From contig JBGSQB010000029.1 of the NCBI GenBank assembly GCA_041738285.1, positions 1 through 64,000 of the forward strand: a DNA stretch of 64,000 nt. Direction: 5' to 3'. Positions 7,593 to 17,662 of the stretch are shown one piece after another (the first letter of the stretch is position 1; the number at the start of each line of letters is the position of its first letter). Origin of the DNA: SZUA-521 sp041738285 (GTDB lineage Bacteria; Pseudomonadota; Gammaproteobacteria; Pseudomonadales; Azotimanducaceae). A program made the position numbers and the translations under genes. The notes beneath the pieces are model-generated. The model saw nothing but the letters and a program-made list of their open reading frames with translations, had not been told where the DNA came from and made no database searches.

Positions 7593-10235
7593 ATGCACGT
7601 GTTGTTGTCACTTCAGTCCCATGGCGTTCGGCCCGACAAGTCAATGCCTGCGACGGGTGTCGCAGCCATGCGTGGTGCGGAATTGATCGGCAGGCTGGAA
7701 GACCGATTGGGCCTTCCGCCGGTGACCGACGTGCCGGGCGAATCGCTGCTTGCGTATCGGGAGTGTCTGGCAAAACTCGATGACGCATCGCGCTTTTACC
7801 ATGCCTCGTTCCGAGCCGATCCGATCGGCGTGACGCGCACGCTGCTCGAGTGGCGCGCGCTGTTCTACGAGCAAGGCTGGTCGGGTTCGATTGCACCGGG
7901 CGCTTCGCGGCGCCTGTGCGACATGGCGGAGGTCGAGCAGAGCGCGTGCCAATTCGTTCCGGCCTGTCTCGGCCAGCGCATCAATCGCGTGTGCGATGCA
8001 CTGGAGTCCGGGTTGAAGTCGGGCATCACCGGAATCGAATTGATGACCCCGCTCGCGCGTGCGCCGAAGGCCTGGCAGCGGCTGCTTGCTCATTTCGAGG
8101 TGGTGCAGTGGCGTCCGCCGCGTTTCGTGACAGCGCCGCTCACCGATCTCGCGCGCGTGCAATCCGCGCTGCTTGGGAACGCCGAATCCGCAACCTTCGA
8201 GCCTATCCCGCTCGTCGGTGATGGTAGTCTGCTGATGGTCCGCGCCGTGTCGCGTGATCTGTCCGCCGATGCGGTCGCGCGCTACATCGGCAGTCGCAAC
8301 GCAGCCGATATCGTGCTGCTCGCCCAACGCGATGGGATCATCCTGGACAACGCGCTCGAGCGCGGTGGCCTGCCCCGCGTTGGGTTTCAGCACTTCAGCC
8401 CGTTTCGCGGTATCACTCAGGTGCTCGCGCTGGTGCTGAAGCAGTTATGGCGCCCGCTGAGCGCACGATCGTTGCTGCAACTGCTACAGCATCCTGTTGC
8501 ACCGCTTGCGCCGGGCCTGCGACGTGAGTTGGCGAACATCGTCGTTGCCGAACCTGGCATCGGCTCTCCCAGGTGGCGCACCTTTGTCGAAGGGTTGGAA
8601 TCGGCGCCGCGCGCTGCGGTGCTGCAATGGCTCGAACAGCCGCGCTTTGACCCGAAGGCCGGCGCACCGATCGATGTCGTTGCCGCCCAGGCGCACGCGG
8701 TCGGTGCATGGATTGCAGGCGAGAGCGGCGGCTTTGCCGATGTCAGTCGCCGGCGGCTGTACGCGGCGGCGCTGGCCCAGGCGCGAGCGCTTGCGAGCGC
8801 CTTGGAAGGCACGCTGTCGCGAGGGCGCACTCACATGCCACGCGCCGAGCTGGAGTCGCTGCTGCTCGAGGTCGTTTCGCAATCGAGCGACCCCGGAACG
8901 GCTGCCGAAGCCGGACATGCAGGTGGGGCGACGCATCCAGCGGAAGTCGAGCCGGTCGATGAGCTCATCTGGTGGGACCTGCGCGCCGGCGTGGATGTGC
9001 ATGCGGGTCCGTTCAGCCGCGCTGAGCGCATCGCGCTCGCAGACGCTGGCGCGGCGCTGCCCAGTGCATTGGATGCGGTGACCTGGCATCGAGAGGATTT
9101 TCTGCGTGTGCTTGCGTGCGCACGCAAACGCCTTGTGCTCGTCGTGCATCCGCGCGAGGGCGGGCGACATCTGTTCGAGAGCCTCATCGAAGGCAGGTTC
9201 TGCGGGGTTGCGAACGTGATGCTGGAAGCGGAGTTGCTTGCGGGAAGCGATGTGCTGCCGGGGCTTGATCTGCCGACGGCTGCGTTGTTGCCCCGCGCCC
9301 TGCCGGCAGCACGCGGCAGCTGGCAGTTACCTGCTGATGTGGCGTTGCCGGAGCGGCCGATCGAGTCGTACTCGTCCCTCGACAAGCTCTTCCATCACCC
9401 CCACATCTGGGTGCTCAACTATGCGGCGAAGCTGCGAGCCGGCCGCGTTGCGGAACTACCGGATGGTCCTTTGCTGTATGGCAATCTTGCGCACGCGCTA
9501 TTCGAACGCTTTTTCCAGCAGCGAACGGACTGGGCCGCGATGGCGGCGGTGGATGTAGCGGCCTGGGTGGGGCAGGCGATCCCGGCACTGATCGATCAGT
9601 CTGGCGCTGTGCTCGGTGAACTCGGCCGCGGCGTTGATCACCAGCGGGTCATTGCCCATCTCGAACGCGCGTTGCCGGAACTCGTGCTGCAGCTGCGTGC
9701 GGCGGATGTCGTGTCGGTCGTTTGCGAGGCGGCACTCGATGCGCCCCTCATCGATTCAATTCGGCTGCGCGGTGCGATCGATCTGTGGGTCACACGCCGT
9801 GACGGTGCAATGGCCGTCGTCGACATCAAGTGGGGTGGTGAAGACCGCCGCATGACTGTGCTCGCCGACAATCGCCATCTGCAGCTCGTGACCTATGCGT
9901 ATCTGGTGGCGGCCAACGGCCATGGGAGCTGGCCGGAGCAGGCGTTCTTCATCGTTTCCACCGCCAACCTGCTGACCCGTACGCATGTGTTCTTTCCCCA
10001 GTCGACACTGGTTGGTGCAACCGCGTCCGAAGACGAGCACGCACTCTGGGCGCGGGCGCTCGCAAGTTACAGATTCCGACGCAGTCAGCTCGATCGAGGA
10101 TTGATCGATGTGCTCGTCGTCGGCACCGAGGATGCGCAGCGCACGAGTGCGCCGGCTGATGCGTTGTTTGGCGACACCGAAGCCGATCGATTCGATCCAT
10201 ACGGCACGCTCACCGGTTGGGATGTGGTGCGATGA
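7593..10235 (+). CDS. AddB-like PD-(D/E)XK nuclease subunit
   Basis: An 880-residue protein that begins with a degenerate helicase-like region (LLSLQSHG, then a leucine-rich region with LEDRLGLP) and ends with a RecB-type nuclease domain around residues 590-870. In that domain DGPLLYGNLAHALFERFF, GAIDLWVTRRDG and AVVDIKWGG supply the His, Asp and Asp-x-Lys of a PD-(D/E)XK site. No functional Walker A is visible, as expected for the AddB or scaffold partner. It overlaps the AddA-like gene by 4 bases (ATGA), so the two are translationally coupled and probably form one helicase-nuclease that resects double-strand breaks. The ATG at 7593 is chosen because related proteins have this short N-terminal strand; 7644 is the alternative. 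Confidence 0.8.
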   Translation: MHVLLSLQSHGVRPDKSMPATGVAAMRGAELIGRLEDRLGLPPVTDVPGESLLAYRECLAKLDDASRFYHASFRADPIGVTRTLLEWRALFYEQGWSGSIAPGASRRLCDMAEVEQSACQFVPACLGQRINRVCDALESGLKSGITGIELMTPLARAPKAWQRLLAHFEVVQWRPPRFVTAPLTDLARVQSALLGNAESATFEPIPLVGDGSLLMVRAVSRDLSADAVARYIGSRNAADIVLLAQRDGIILDNALERGGLPRVGFQHFSPFRGITQVLALVLKQLWRPLSARSLLQLLQHPVAPLAPGLRRELANIVVAEPGIGSPRWRTFVEGLESAPRAAVLQWLEQPRFDPKAGAPIDVVAAQAHAVGAWIAGESGGFADVSRRRLYAAALAQARALASALEGTLSRGRTHMPRAELESLLLEVVSQSSDPGTAAEAGHAGGATHPAEVEPVDELIWWDLRAGVDVHAGPFSRAERIALADAGAALPSALDAVTWHREDFLRVLACARKRLVLVVHPREGGRHLFESLIEGRFCGVANVMLEAELLAGSDVLPGLDLPTAALLPRALPAARGSWQLPADVALPERPIESYSSLDKLFHHPHIWVLNYAAKLRAGRVAELPDGPLLYGNLAHALFERFFQQRTDWAAMAAVDVAAWVGQAIPALIDQSGAVLGELGRGVDHQRVIAHLERALPELVLQLRAADVVSVVCEAALDAPLIDSIRLRGAIDLWVTRRDGAMAVVDIKWGGEDRRMTVLADNRHLQLVTYAYLVAANGHGSWPEQAFFIVSTANLLTRTHVFFPQSTLVGATASEDEHALWARALASYRFRRSQLDRGLIDVLVVGTEDAQRTSAPADALFGDTEADRFDPYGTLTGWDVVR

Positions 10236-13200
10236 CGCAGCCTGACCTGTTCGATGCCGCATCCGTCAAGGTGAAGTTCATCAGCGCCGGGGCTGGCAGC
10301 GGAAAGACCTATCGACTCACCGAAGAACTCGAGCGCGCGCTGACCCGCGACGGTGTCGAGCCGGCACGGGTCATTGGCACGACATTCACGGTTAAGGCTG
10401 CCGCGGAATTGAATGACCGAGTGCGCGCGCGGTTGATTGGCAGCGGTCGCGGGCGCCTGGCGGAGCGTCTCGCGGAGGGCTTGATCGGCACGGTCCACAG
10501 CGTGTGCGAACGGCTGCTGAAGCGTTTCGCGTTCGAACTCGGCCTGTCGCCTTCGCTCAATGTCGTGTCGTTGGAAGATGCGGAGCGGTTCTTCGCCCAG
10601 GCGCTCGATCAATCCCTCGATGCCGCGCAGGTGCGGGCGATGAACACCGCGGCGCGGTGCCTCGGCATCGATGATTGGCAGGAGCCGGTCAAGAAAGTCG
10701 TGGATGCGGCGCGCAGCAACGATATCGACCCGGTCGCGCTCGCGGCCATGGGACCACCGAATGCCGACGCATTGCTCGCGCATTTCCCGAAGCCATCGAC
10801 CGCGGATCTCGATGGTGCGCTGTTCGGTGCCGTCAAAGCAGCTGCTGATGGCATCAATCCGGGTGATTCGACCAGCAAAACAACGCGCAACTACCACGGT
10901 GACGCTCAGGCGGCGATGTACCTGCTGCGTCGCGGCGATCTGCCATGGCCGCGTTGGATATCGCTCGCCAAGGGAGCGGCCGGTATCCGCGATGGCGGCG
11001 ACGCGTTTGCGGTCGCCGTCCGGTCCGTCGCCGAGCACTTTGCTGCGCACCCTCGGTTCCAGCGCGACATTCGATCCTATATCGAACGCTGCTTCACCAT
11101 CGCTGCCGCGACGCTGCAGACGTTTCAGGGAATCAAATCGGAGCATGGTCTGATCGATTTCACCGACATGGAGCAGCTCACGCTGCATGCGTTGGATCGA
11201 GCGGACGTGCGGGCACGGCTGGCCGACGAGCTCGACCTGCTGCTCGTGGATGAGTTTCAGGACACCAACCCCATGCAGCTTGCGCTGTTCATGAAGATGC
11301 TTCCACTGGCACGCGATGCGGTGTTTGTTGGCGATGTGAAACAGGCAATCTATGCATTCCGCGGGTCTGACCCGAACCTCGTATTCGCGACTTTGGCAGG
11401 ACTGTCGGCGCGTGGTGGATCGACCGAAACCCTGCCGCGTTCGTATCGCTCGCGGCCATCGCTGGTCGAGTTCACGAACCGTATGTTCACCGCCGCCTTC
11501 GCTCGTGACGACATGCGTGCCGATCAGGTGGCGCTCGCGCCGCATAGAGTCGAAGGCACTTCCGCACCGCCGGTCATCGTCTGGCAGATCGGTGAAAAGG
11601 GCGCGCAGCGGTGGCATCGGCTTGCCTGTGCGATCGGTGCGCTCGTGCAAGAGGGCATGCCGGTGGTCGACCCGGATACAGGGGCGACGCGCGCGATTCG
11701 TTTCGGTGACATCGCGGTGCTGGCCGCTACCAACGCCAATGTCGAAGCGATCGCGTTCGCGCTACGCCGCAGCGGCACTCCGAACAAGATGTCGCTGACG
11801 GGGCTGCTGTCGGTTCCGGAAGTGGTGTTTGCGCGCGCGTGCTTGCGCAGACTCGATGATGCCGGCGACACGCTCGCATCCGCTGAGATCATGTCGCTCG
11901 CCGCGGACGGTCCAGCGGAAGCGTGGCTCGCCGATCGGCTGCGCAAGTTGCAAGCCGGGGAAGAAGCGCACCGCTGGGGCGAGCGCGATCAGCCGATCAT
12001 CGCTGCCATCGCCCGCCTTCGCGACGACACCGCGACGAGTTCGCCGGTGGAGATCGTTGCCCGCGTCCTCAACTACGTCGGTATTCGGCAGATCGTCACG
12101 GCATGGGGGCCTGACGACGTCACGGCCAGTCAGCGTCAGCGCAATCTCGACGCGTTTTTCGACCTTGCCGTGCAGTACGAACAGCATTGCCTGGCTCAGC
12201 ACGAGCCAGCAACGCTCACAGGCTTTCTGTTCTGGATCGAACATCCATCATCGCCTGAGCTCGATCTGCAGCCCGTCGTCACCGGCGGTGACGCCGTTCA
12301 TGTGCTGACGTATCACAAAGCCAAAGGCCTCGAGTGGCCGGTTGTCGTTGCGATGGACTTCGAGTTCATCTGGCGCTCGCGACTATGGGATGTGCGGATC
12401 GATTCTTCGACGGAAGGCTTCGACGTCGACCACCCATTGCTGCGGCGACGCATCAGGTACTGGCCGAACGTGTTCGGCCGCCATCGCAAAGGCATCGACG
12501 TGCTGGATGCCATCGAAGCCTCTGCGGAAGGCGTTCAATGCGCGAAGGACAGCGCATCGGAGGCACGCCGTCTTGCCTATGTCGGATTGACGCGGGCGCG
12601 AGACACGTTGATCGTCATCGACGATGGCAGGGCCGCGAGCGCGGATAGCTGGCGTTCCCAGTTCGATGACCGTATCGAGTGGCCACTGGCGCACGATCTT
12701 GGGCTACCCGACGCGCGCAGCCGACCGCCGTTTACACCGCGCTGGTTCGAAGCGCGAACACCGTCGAACCATCTGCCGATTGCGGTGGTGAATCCGTCCA
12801 TGGCAGCGCCTACGGGCGCCACGATGGGTCGTATCATCGAGCTGGGAAGACGCATCACCGTGCGCGACACCCAGTTCGATCTGCTGGGCAACGCACTGCA
12901 TCGCATCATCGCCGCGCATTGCCTCAATCCGGATTCCGCAGGCGAGAGCGCACGCGCAGCCGCGGTGCTCCGCGGCTACGGTGTGGACGCGGCGATCGAA
13001 ACCGACGATGCCCTGCTGGCCGCGCAGCGGCTTCACGATGCGTTGCGCACACAGTGGAACCCCTCGCAGTTGCGTGTTGAGCACCCGATCAACCACCGGC
13101 TCAACAATGGCCAGACAGTGCGCGGATTCATCGACCTGCTGGTGAGTTCCGCGGCGGGTGTGCACGTGATCGATCATAAGACATCGCCGCGACCGCGCAG

Positions 13201-13354
13201 CGAGTGGGTCGATGAGGTCGCGGCGTACGCTGGACAGCTACGCGCCTATCGCGATGCCCTACGCGCGGCTGGCGAAGTCGTTGCGGGGGTCTGGATTCAC
13301 TTCGCGATCACCGGTGCACTCGTTGAGGTTGTGCTCACCGAGGACCGCGCCTGA
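10232..13354 (+). CDS. AddA-like UvrD helicase-nuclease subunit
   Basis: A 1040-residue superfamily 1 helicase fused to a RecB-type nuclease. Helicase motifs are in order: Walker A ISAGAGSGKT (Lys25), motif Ia GTTFTVKAAAEL, Walker B LLLVDEFQDTNP, motif III FVGDVKQAIYAFRG, motif IV PRSYRS, motif V/VI regions VLTYHKAKGLEWPVV and AYVGLTRARD. The nuclease domain near the C-terminus reads GFIDLLVS, then HVIDHKTSP and the QLRAYRDAL helix. With the upstream AddB-like protein it should act at broken DNA ends before recombination. The start at 10232 overlaps the preceding stop (ATGA). Its own stop overlaps the YdbH start (TGATG), so three genes form one unit. Confidence 0.9.
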   Translation: MTQPDLFDAASVKVKFISAGAGSGKTYRLTEELERALTRDGVEPARVIGTTFTVKAAAELNDRVRARLIGSGRGRLAERLAEGLIGTVHSVCERLLKRFAFELGLSPSLNVVSLEDAERFFAQALDQSLDAAQVRAMNTAARCLGIDDWQEPVKKVVDAARSNDIDPVALAAMGPPNADALLAHFPKPSTADLDGALFGAVKAAADGINPGDSTSKTTRNYHGDAQAAMYLLRRGDLPWPRWISLAKGAAGIRDGGDAFAVAVRSVAEHFAAHPRFQRDIRSYIERCFTIAAATLQTFQGIKSEHGLIDFTDMEQLTLHALDRADVRARLADELDLLLVDEFQDTNPMQLALFMKMLPLARDAVFVGDVKQAIYAFRGSDPNLVFATLAGLSARGGSTETLPRSYRSRPSLVEFTNRMFTAAFARDDMRADQVALAPHRVEGTSAPPVIVWQIGEKGAQRWHRLACAIGALVQEGMPVVDPDTGATRAIRFGDIAVLAATNANVEAIAFALRRSGTPNKMSLTGLLSVPEVVFARACLRRLDDAGDTLASAEIMSLAADGPAEAWLADRLRKLQAGEEAHRWGERDQPIIAAIARLRDDTATSSPVEIVARVLNYVGIRQIVTAWGPDDVTASQRQRNLDAFFDLAVQYEQHCLAQHEPATLTGFLFWIEHPSSPELDLQPVVTGGDAVHVLTYHKAKGLEWPVVVAMDFEFIWRSRLWDVRIDSSTEGFDVDHPLLRRRIRYWPNVFGRHRKGIDVLDAIEASAEGVQCAKDSASEARRLAYVGLTRARDTLIVIDDGRAASADSWRSQFDDRIEWPLAHDLGLPDARSRPPFTPRWFEARTPSNHLPIAVVNPSMAAPTGATMGRIIELGRRITVRDTQFDLLGNALHRIIAAHCLNPDSAGESARAAAVLRGYGVDAAIETDDALLAAQRLHDALRTQWNPSQLRVEHPINHRLNNGQTVRGFIDLLVSSAAGVHVIDHKTSPRPRSEWVDEVAAYAGQLRAYRDALRAAGEVVAGVWIHFAITGALVEVVLTEDRA

Positions 13355-15693
13355 TGCGTGCGGTTCCGGTGGGCGTCTTCATCGCGGTGGTCGTCGCGAT
13401 CGCGGGCTACGCGGCGTCGCCCTGGTTACTCGCATGGGCCGTGCCAAAGTACCTTGAGTCGCTCGGCGTAGATGCGAGCAGCTTCGAATTCTCGCGACCC
13501 GGCGCTTCGCAACTGCGTATCGATCGAGCAGTGCTACGCCTTGGCGTGATCGAGCTCACTGCGGACAGCGTCGAAATCACCTACGACTGGCGCGCGCTCA
13601 GGCATGGGCGAGTTCGTGAAGTGACCGTGGCGGCGTTCGAGGTCGCAATTGGTGCATCGGATGATCCAACCGTTATCGAGATCCCGGCTTTGTGGTCGCT
13701 GATTCCGGCGGATCGCGTCGTGGTCTCGGCGTTCAGCGTGGAGAACGCGGTGCCGCAGGCGAGCGTCGCAGGCAAGTTCGACTTCGACGCCGCTCAGGCG
13801 CATGCGGTGTTCGGTGTGGAAAGCGAACTGCTGCCGGTACCGCTCGATGGCCGTCTCGACCTCGAGCCACAGGGTGGACTCAAGGTATCGCTGACGCAGC
13901 GCGGCAGCGATGTACAGGCCTTGAGCGTGAAGGGCATTCCCGATGGCGCAGGCGCCCTCGATGTCGATGGCACACTCGACATAACCGGCCAGACCTTCGC
14001 ATTGATTGCAGATCTTGCTGGCGTCGATGGCGCGCGCGGTCATGTGCGCGGATCGCTCGAAGGTCGAGTGCCATGGCCAGTCGGCGATACCAGTTCCCTG
14101 GATCAGGTGGCACTCACGGCGCAGCTTTCAGTCGCGACGACAGACGCGCTGCCACTGCTCGAAGGTGATGCCGTGAGTGGCACCTTCAGTCTTGCGATCG
14201 AATCGGGGCACATGCAGGTCGAAGCACCGACGCTGACGATTGCTGCACGCAGTCTCACGTGGGCGGGTGTGAACTACGTGATCGAAGAAAGCGCCAGGTT
14301 TGCACTCGAAGTGAAGGCCGCGATGCCATTGCTGCCCAATGAGTCGCTGACCGGCGTCACGGCTTCGATCGTTGCTGATGTCGCACTGTCGCTGGCATCG
14401 GATGACCCTGCGGCGTACGCCAACACCACGAGTTTCACGGCGCACGTCAACGTCGATGCAACGGCGGACCGGGCGCGGGTGGCGATTGACGAGGGCGCCG
14501 AGTTCGAGGTGTCGACCCCGACCGTGCGCGACGTGACCGTCGAAGTGCGCTCGCCGCTTGCATTCGACTACACCGTGACAACAGGCGCGCTCGAGGCCAA
14601 AGATGTCGCGCTCACGGTCCGCACACCTGAACTCGAGCTGCTCGACCAGAGAATCGCGTTGCGCAGTGCGCGCCTCGACGTGGCGACGCTCTCTTGGGTC
14701 GCCAATCGATTGCAAGCGAGCGCCACCGCGCAGACGCGGGCCAGTGCCAAGGCAGTACCCGTGTCACTTGTACTCGATCTGAACACCGCCGAATTGACCG
14801 GGTCGTTTGAGGTCGCGGTCGCGTCAAATGTAACTAAGCCCATGCTGAAGGCGGAACTGTCGGGGTGGCGAAGCAGCTACGATCTCGATCGCGGCGCATT
14901 GAATGCGCAGTTTCGAGGCACCTTCGCGATGCCGACCACCGGAGTCGAAGTGCAAGGCAGCGGGCGCATCGCGCTGGCCGACGCCGTCATGCACTACGAC
15001 GACACGATCATCGCGGGCCTGACCTTCGACCTGCCTGTGACACTTGCGGCCGCAGGCGTAAGCGCGGGTCCGGCGGTCGTAACAGCGCAACAGATCGATC
15101 CGGGCGTGCCGGTGACGGACATCCGGCTCACGGTGGATGTGCGTCCCGAACGGATCGTGGTGGCAGACGTGGGCGCCGAACTCCTCGGCGGCCGCGTCTC
15201 CATCGATGCGATCGACTTTGACGTGGCAAGCGTGGCGACGTCGTTTGGCGTTCAGCTTTCAGAGATCCAACTCAAGCACGTGCTCGCTCTCGAAGGCGAG
15301 GACATTGTCGGCGACGGCGTACTCGATGGCACGCTGCCGATCCAGGTCGAGTCGGAAGGTCTAACGGTGACCGGCGGCCGCATTGCAGCGCGTCCGCCCG
15401 GTGGACGGCTCAGCTATCGCGGCAGCATGGGTGCAGCGGCGGCGCCGGGTCTCGATCTCGCGATTCAGGCACTGCGCAACTTTCAGTACGAGAGCCTCAA
15501 CGCCGATGTCGACTATGCGCTCGATGGCCAGCTTACACTCGCCGTAAAACTGCGTGGGCGCAGCCCGGATGTGGAGAAGGGGCGGCCCATTCATTTCAAT
15601 CTGAATGTGTCCGAGAACATCCCCGCACTGCTCGAAACGCTACGGGCATCGGAGTCGGTCACAGAGCGCGTGCAGCAACGGTTCAGTCGATGA
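13354..15693 (+). CDS. ydbH: YdbH-family intermembrane lipid-transport protein (AsmA-like)
   Basis: A 779-residue protein with a single N-terminal membrane anchor (residues about 5-25) followed by a long, repetitive beta-rich periplasmic region and a typical YdbH C-terminal domain (GGRIAARPPGGRLSYRG, then LNADVDYALDGQLTL and KLRGRSPDVEKGRPI). In E. coli YdbH, TamB and YhdP are redundant bridge-like proteins moving phospholipids from inner to outer membrane, and YdbH works with lipoprotein YnbE and with YdbL. Here the ynbE and ydbL genes are about 8 kb away (23836-24364), and ydbH is instead coupled by a TGATG overlap to DNA-repair genes. It is the last gene of that unit. Confidence 0.85.
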   Translation: MRAVPVGVFIAVVVAIAGYAASPWLLAWAVPKYLESLGVDASSFEFSRPGASQLRIDRAVLRLGVIELTADSVEITYDWRALRHGRVREVTVAAFEVAIGASDDPTVIEIPALWSLIPADRVVVSAFSVENAVPQASVAGKFDFDAAQAHAVFGVESELLPVPLDGRLDLEPQGGLKVSLTQRGSDVQALSVKGIPDGAGALDVDGTLDITGQTFALIADLAGVDGARGHVRGSLEGRVPWPVGDTSSLDQVALTAQLSVATTDALPLLEGDAVSGTFSLAIESGHMQVEAPTLTIAARSLTWAGVNYVIEESARFALEVKAAMPLLPNESLTGVTASIVADVALSLASDDPAAYANTTSFTAHVNVDATADRARVAIDEGAEFEVSTPTVRDVTVEVRSPLAFDYTVTTGALEAKDVALTVRTPELELLDQRIALRSARLDVATLSWVANRLQASATAQTRASAKAVPVSLVLDLNTAELTGSFEVAVASNVTKPMLKAELSGWRSSYDLDRGALNAQFRGTFAMPTTGVEVQGSGRIALADAVMHYDDTIIAGLTFDLPVTLAAAGVSAGPAVVTAQQIDPGVPVTDIRLTVDVRPERIVVADVGAELLGGRVSIDAIDFDVASVATSFGVQLSEIQLKHVLALEGEDIVGDGVLDGTLPIQVESEGLTVTGGRIAARPPGGRLSYRGSMGAAAAPGLDLAIQALRNFQYESLNADVDYALDGQLTLAVKLRGRSPDVEKGRPIHFNLNVSENIPALLETLRASESVTERVQQRFSR

Positions 15694-15718
15694 GTGCTAA
15701 CCAACGGAGATCTTTGCC

Positions 15719-16894
15719 ATGATCAGTGAATTGCCCTATCCGATCGTGTCCGCCGATGGTCATATGCACGAACCGCCCGAACTCTACGAGCGCCTCCCCA
15801 CTCGCTTGCGTGAGCGGGTCGAGTTCGGCAGCGAGCCAGTAGATGGTGGGGCCGCAGTCAAAATGCTGGGCGTTGAGTTCTTTGCACCTGCCTTCGGTCG
15901 GACTCCCACCGCTGATGAATTGACGCGCGAATTCCGCGAGGATCCTACTGGCGGTCGCGATCCGCTAACCCGGCTGCGTCATCAGGCGCAAGATGGTGTC
16001 ACTGCGGAAGTGGTGTTTCCCAACACGTTGCTCGCCTTGGGCGCCATTGCTGACGGCGAACTCAATCTCGCGCTGGCGCGCGCGTACAACGACTACGTGC
16101 ATGAGACGTTCGCTTCCTTCAGCGATCGCATCGTCGCCGTACCGCTGGTTCCCGTGGACAACATCACAGCGGCGCTTGCGGAAGCGAAACGGTGCATCGA
16201 GATGGGGTTCAAGACGCTCATGCTGCCGTGCTCGGCGCCGTGGATGCCTTACGACCGTCCTGAATACGAACCGCTCTGGTCGCTGGTCGAAGAGGCCGGT
16301 ATTCCGCTCAATTTCCATGTCTTCACGGGCAACGTCTTCCTGGGCACCGACTTCGCAAGTGTCGAGCACATGGCACCTGAAGACTTTTCCAGTCGCACGC
16401 GCTCAGGAGGTGGGCTACGTGAACGGCGTGAACGGCTTTCGACAACCGTCATTGGCATGGCGGCCGGCATGGGACCGATTGTTCACCTCACCGGCGGTGG
16501 CGTGCTGGAACGGCATCCGAACCTGAAGTTCGTGGTGACGGAAGCGGAGTGTGGATGGTTGGCCTGGACGCTACATGCCATGGACACCATGCAGGCGAGG
16601 CGTCGGCTCGGGCTCGATGATCTGTCTCTCAAGCCGAGCGAGTATTTCCGGCGTCAGGGTGCCGTCACCATTTCGGATGACCCCATTGCGCTGCGAAACC
16701 TCCCGTTCACCGGCGCGGACAACATCATGTGGGGCAATGACTACCCCCACGATGAAGGCACCTATCCGAGCAGTCGGAAATACCGTGAAGAGATTCTGCG
16801 CGTGGCGGGACCCGCGGATGCGCACAAGATCTTCGTTGGCAACGCGGCACGCATCTATGGATTCGATGAAGCGCGACTGCGTGCGGTGGCTTGA
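15719..16894 (+). CDS. Amidohydrolase-2 family protein (TIM-barrel metal hydrolase)
   Basis: A 391-residue member of the amidohydrolase_2/ACMSD-like family, which includes metal-dependent decarboxylases and hydrolases of aromatic or lactone substrates. The metal-binding start reads SADGHMHEP (Asp13, His15, His17); NFHVFTGN gives the strand-5 histidine and WGNDYPHDEGTYPSS the C-terminal metal aspartate. A purine-rich ACGGAGA precedes the ATG. It is the first of several catabolic oxidoreductase-type genes in the same direction or nearby. Such genes are common in clusters for aromatic, terpenoid or steroid breakdown; the substrate is not deducible. Confidence 0.85.
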   Translation: MISELPYPIVSADGHMHEPPELYERLPTRLRERVEFGSEPVDGGAAVKMLGVEFFAPAFGRTPTADELTREFREDPTGGRDPLTRLRHQAQDGVTAEVVFPNTLLALGAIADGELNLALARAYNDYVHETFASFSDRIVAVPLVPVDNITAALAEAKRCIEMGFKTLMLPCSAPWMPYDRPEYEPLWSLVEEAGIPLNFHVFTGNVFLGTDFASVEHMAPEDFSSRTRSGGGLRERRERLSTTVIGMAAGMGPIVHLTGGGVLERHPNLKFVVTEAECGWLAWTLHAMDTMQARRRLGLDDLSLKPSEYFRRQGAVTISDDPIALRNLPFTGADNIMWGNDYPHDEGTYPSSRKYREEILRVAGPADAHKIFVGNAARIYGFDEARLRAVA

Positions 16895-16989
16895 GTGGAC
16901 TGATCACCGATCGGGGAACCGTCGATGTTGCTGCCGGCAGGTCAGCGAAATCACGGTATCCTACGAACACTGATCATCGGGAACCGCTC

Positions 16990-17502
16990 ATGGCATTGTC
17001 ACGAGAACTCGCGCTCACCCCAGAACAGATCGATGAATTGATGGCGACCCAATGGAACATGCGCATCGCGACCTTGGGGCCGGCCGGCAGAATCAATCTC
17101 ACGCCAATGTGGTTCGGTTGGGCGGGTGGCCGCGTGTACTTCTATGGCCGTGGCCAGAAGGTCGTGAACCTGCGCCGCACCCGCGAATGCACCGTCATCG
17201 TCGATCGCAACGAGAAGTTCCCGGAACTGCAGGCGGTGATGATCCAGGGCGTTGGCACAGTGCTCGAGGATGCCGCGGCAGAACGCGCCGATCCGCATCT
17301 TCCGTCTGCCCGGCGCGAGATGGGCATCAAATACAACGGCGGCCATGGCCACCCACCCGCGGAAAATCCGCCGCCCAATAACGCAACGGCGGGTGGGCGT
17401 AGCCGCCGCTGGGTGGTCATCGAGCCGCGCCAGATCATTACCTGGGACAACTTCAAGCTGCCGCAGCTGGCGGCCAAGTCGGGCGGTACGCGGTCGGGTT
17501 AG
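16990..17502 (+). CDS. Pyridoxamine 5'-phosphate oxidase-like flavin/F420-binding protein
   Basis: A 170-residue single-domain split-barrel protein. RIATLGPAGRINLTPMWFGW and VYFYGRGQKVVNLRR are the usual first strands and cofactor-phosphate-binding helix of PPOX-type proteins, and the C-terminal RWVVIEPRQIITWDNFKL resembles proteins annotated as F420-dependent in this superfamily. The role is probably a small redox or haem/flavin-binding protein. The ATG at 16990 is chosen because family alignment starts there; the upstream extension to 16891 looks like leader. It follows the amidohydrolase by 95 bases and precedes an LLM-type gene from the same functional class nearby. Whether the host makes F420 cannot be told from this window. 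Confidence 0.75.
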   Translation: MALSRELALTPEQIDELMATQWNMRIATLGPAGRINLTPMWFGWAGGRVYFYGRGQKVVNLRRTRECTVIVDRNEKFPELQAVMIQGVGTVLEDAAAERADPHLPSARREMGIKYNGGHGHPPAENPPPNNATAGGRSRRWVVIEPRQIITWDNFKLPQLAAKSGGTRSG

Positions 17503-17662
17503 GGAACCTCTGAACAAGGTCTATTTCCGCCATGGCCGCGTTGGGGCGCACTCCGGAAGCATCGCGAATTTACAGCATATTCGCGATGTGCCTCCGGGCG
17601 CCGCGCGCCGTACGCCCCGCCTTGCCCTGACGAAAATATCCAGTTGTTCAGAGCTTCCTTAG
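17503..17662. repeat. MITE-like inverted repeat, family C
   Basis: Terminal arms GGAACCTCTGAACAAGGTC (from 17503) and the complement of GTTGTTCAGAGCTTCCTTAG (to 17662) pair imperfectly across about 160 bases. A second internal hairpin is visible at about 17567-17589 (CATCGCGAAT and ATTCGCGATG). No coding potential. It fills the gap between convergent PPOX and SDR genes and touches the SDR stop codon, so it may act as a bidirectional terminator. Only one copy is in the window. Confidence 0.6.
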
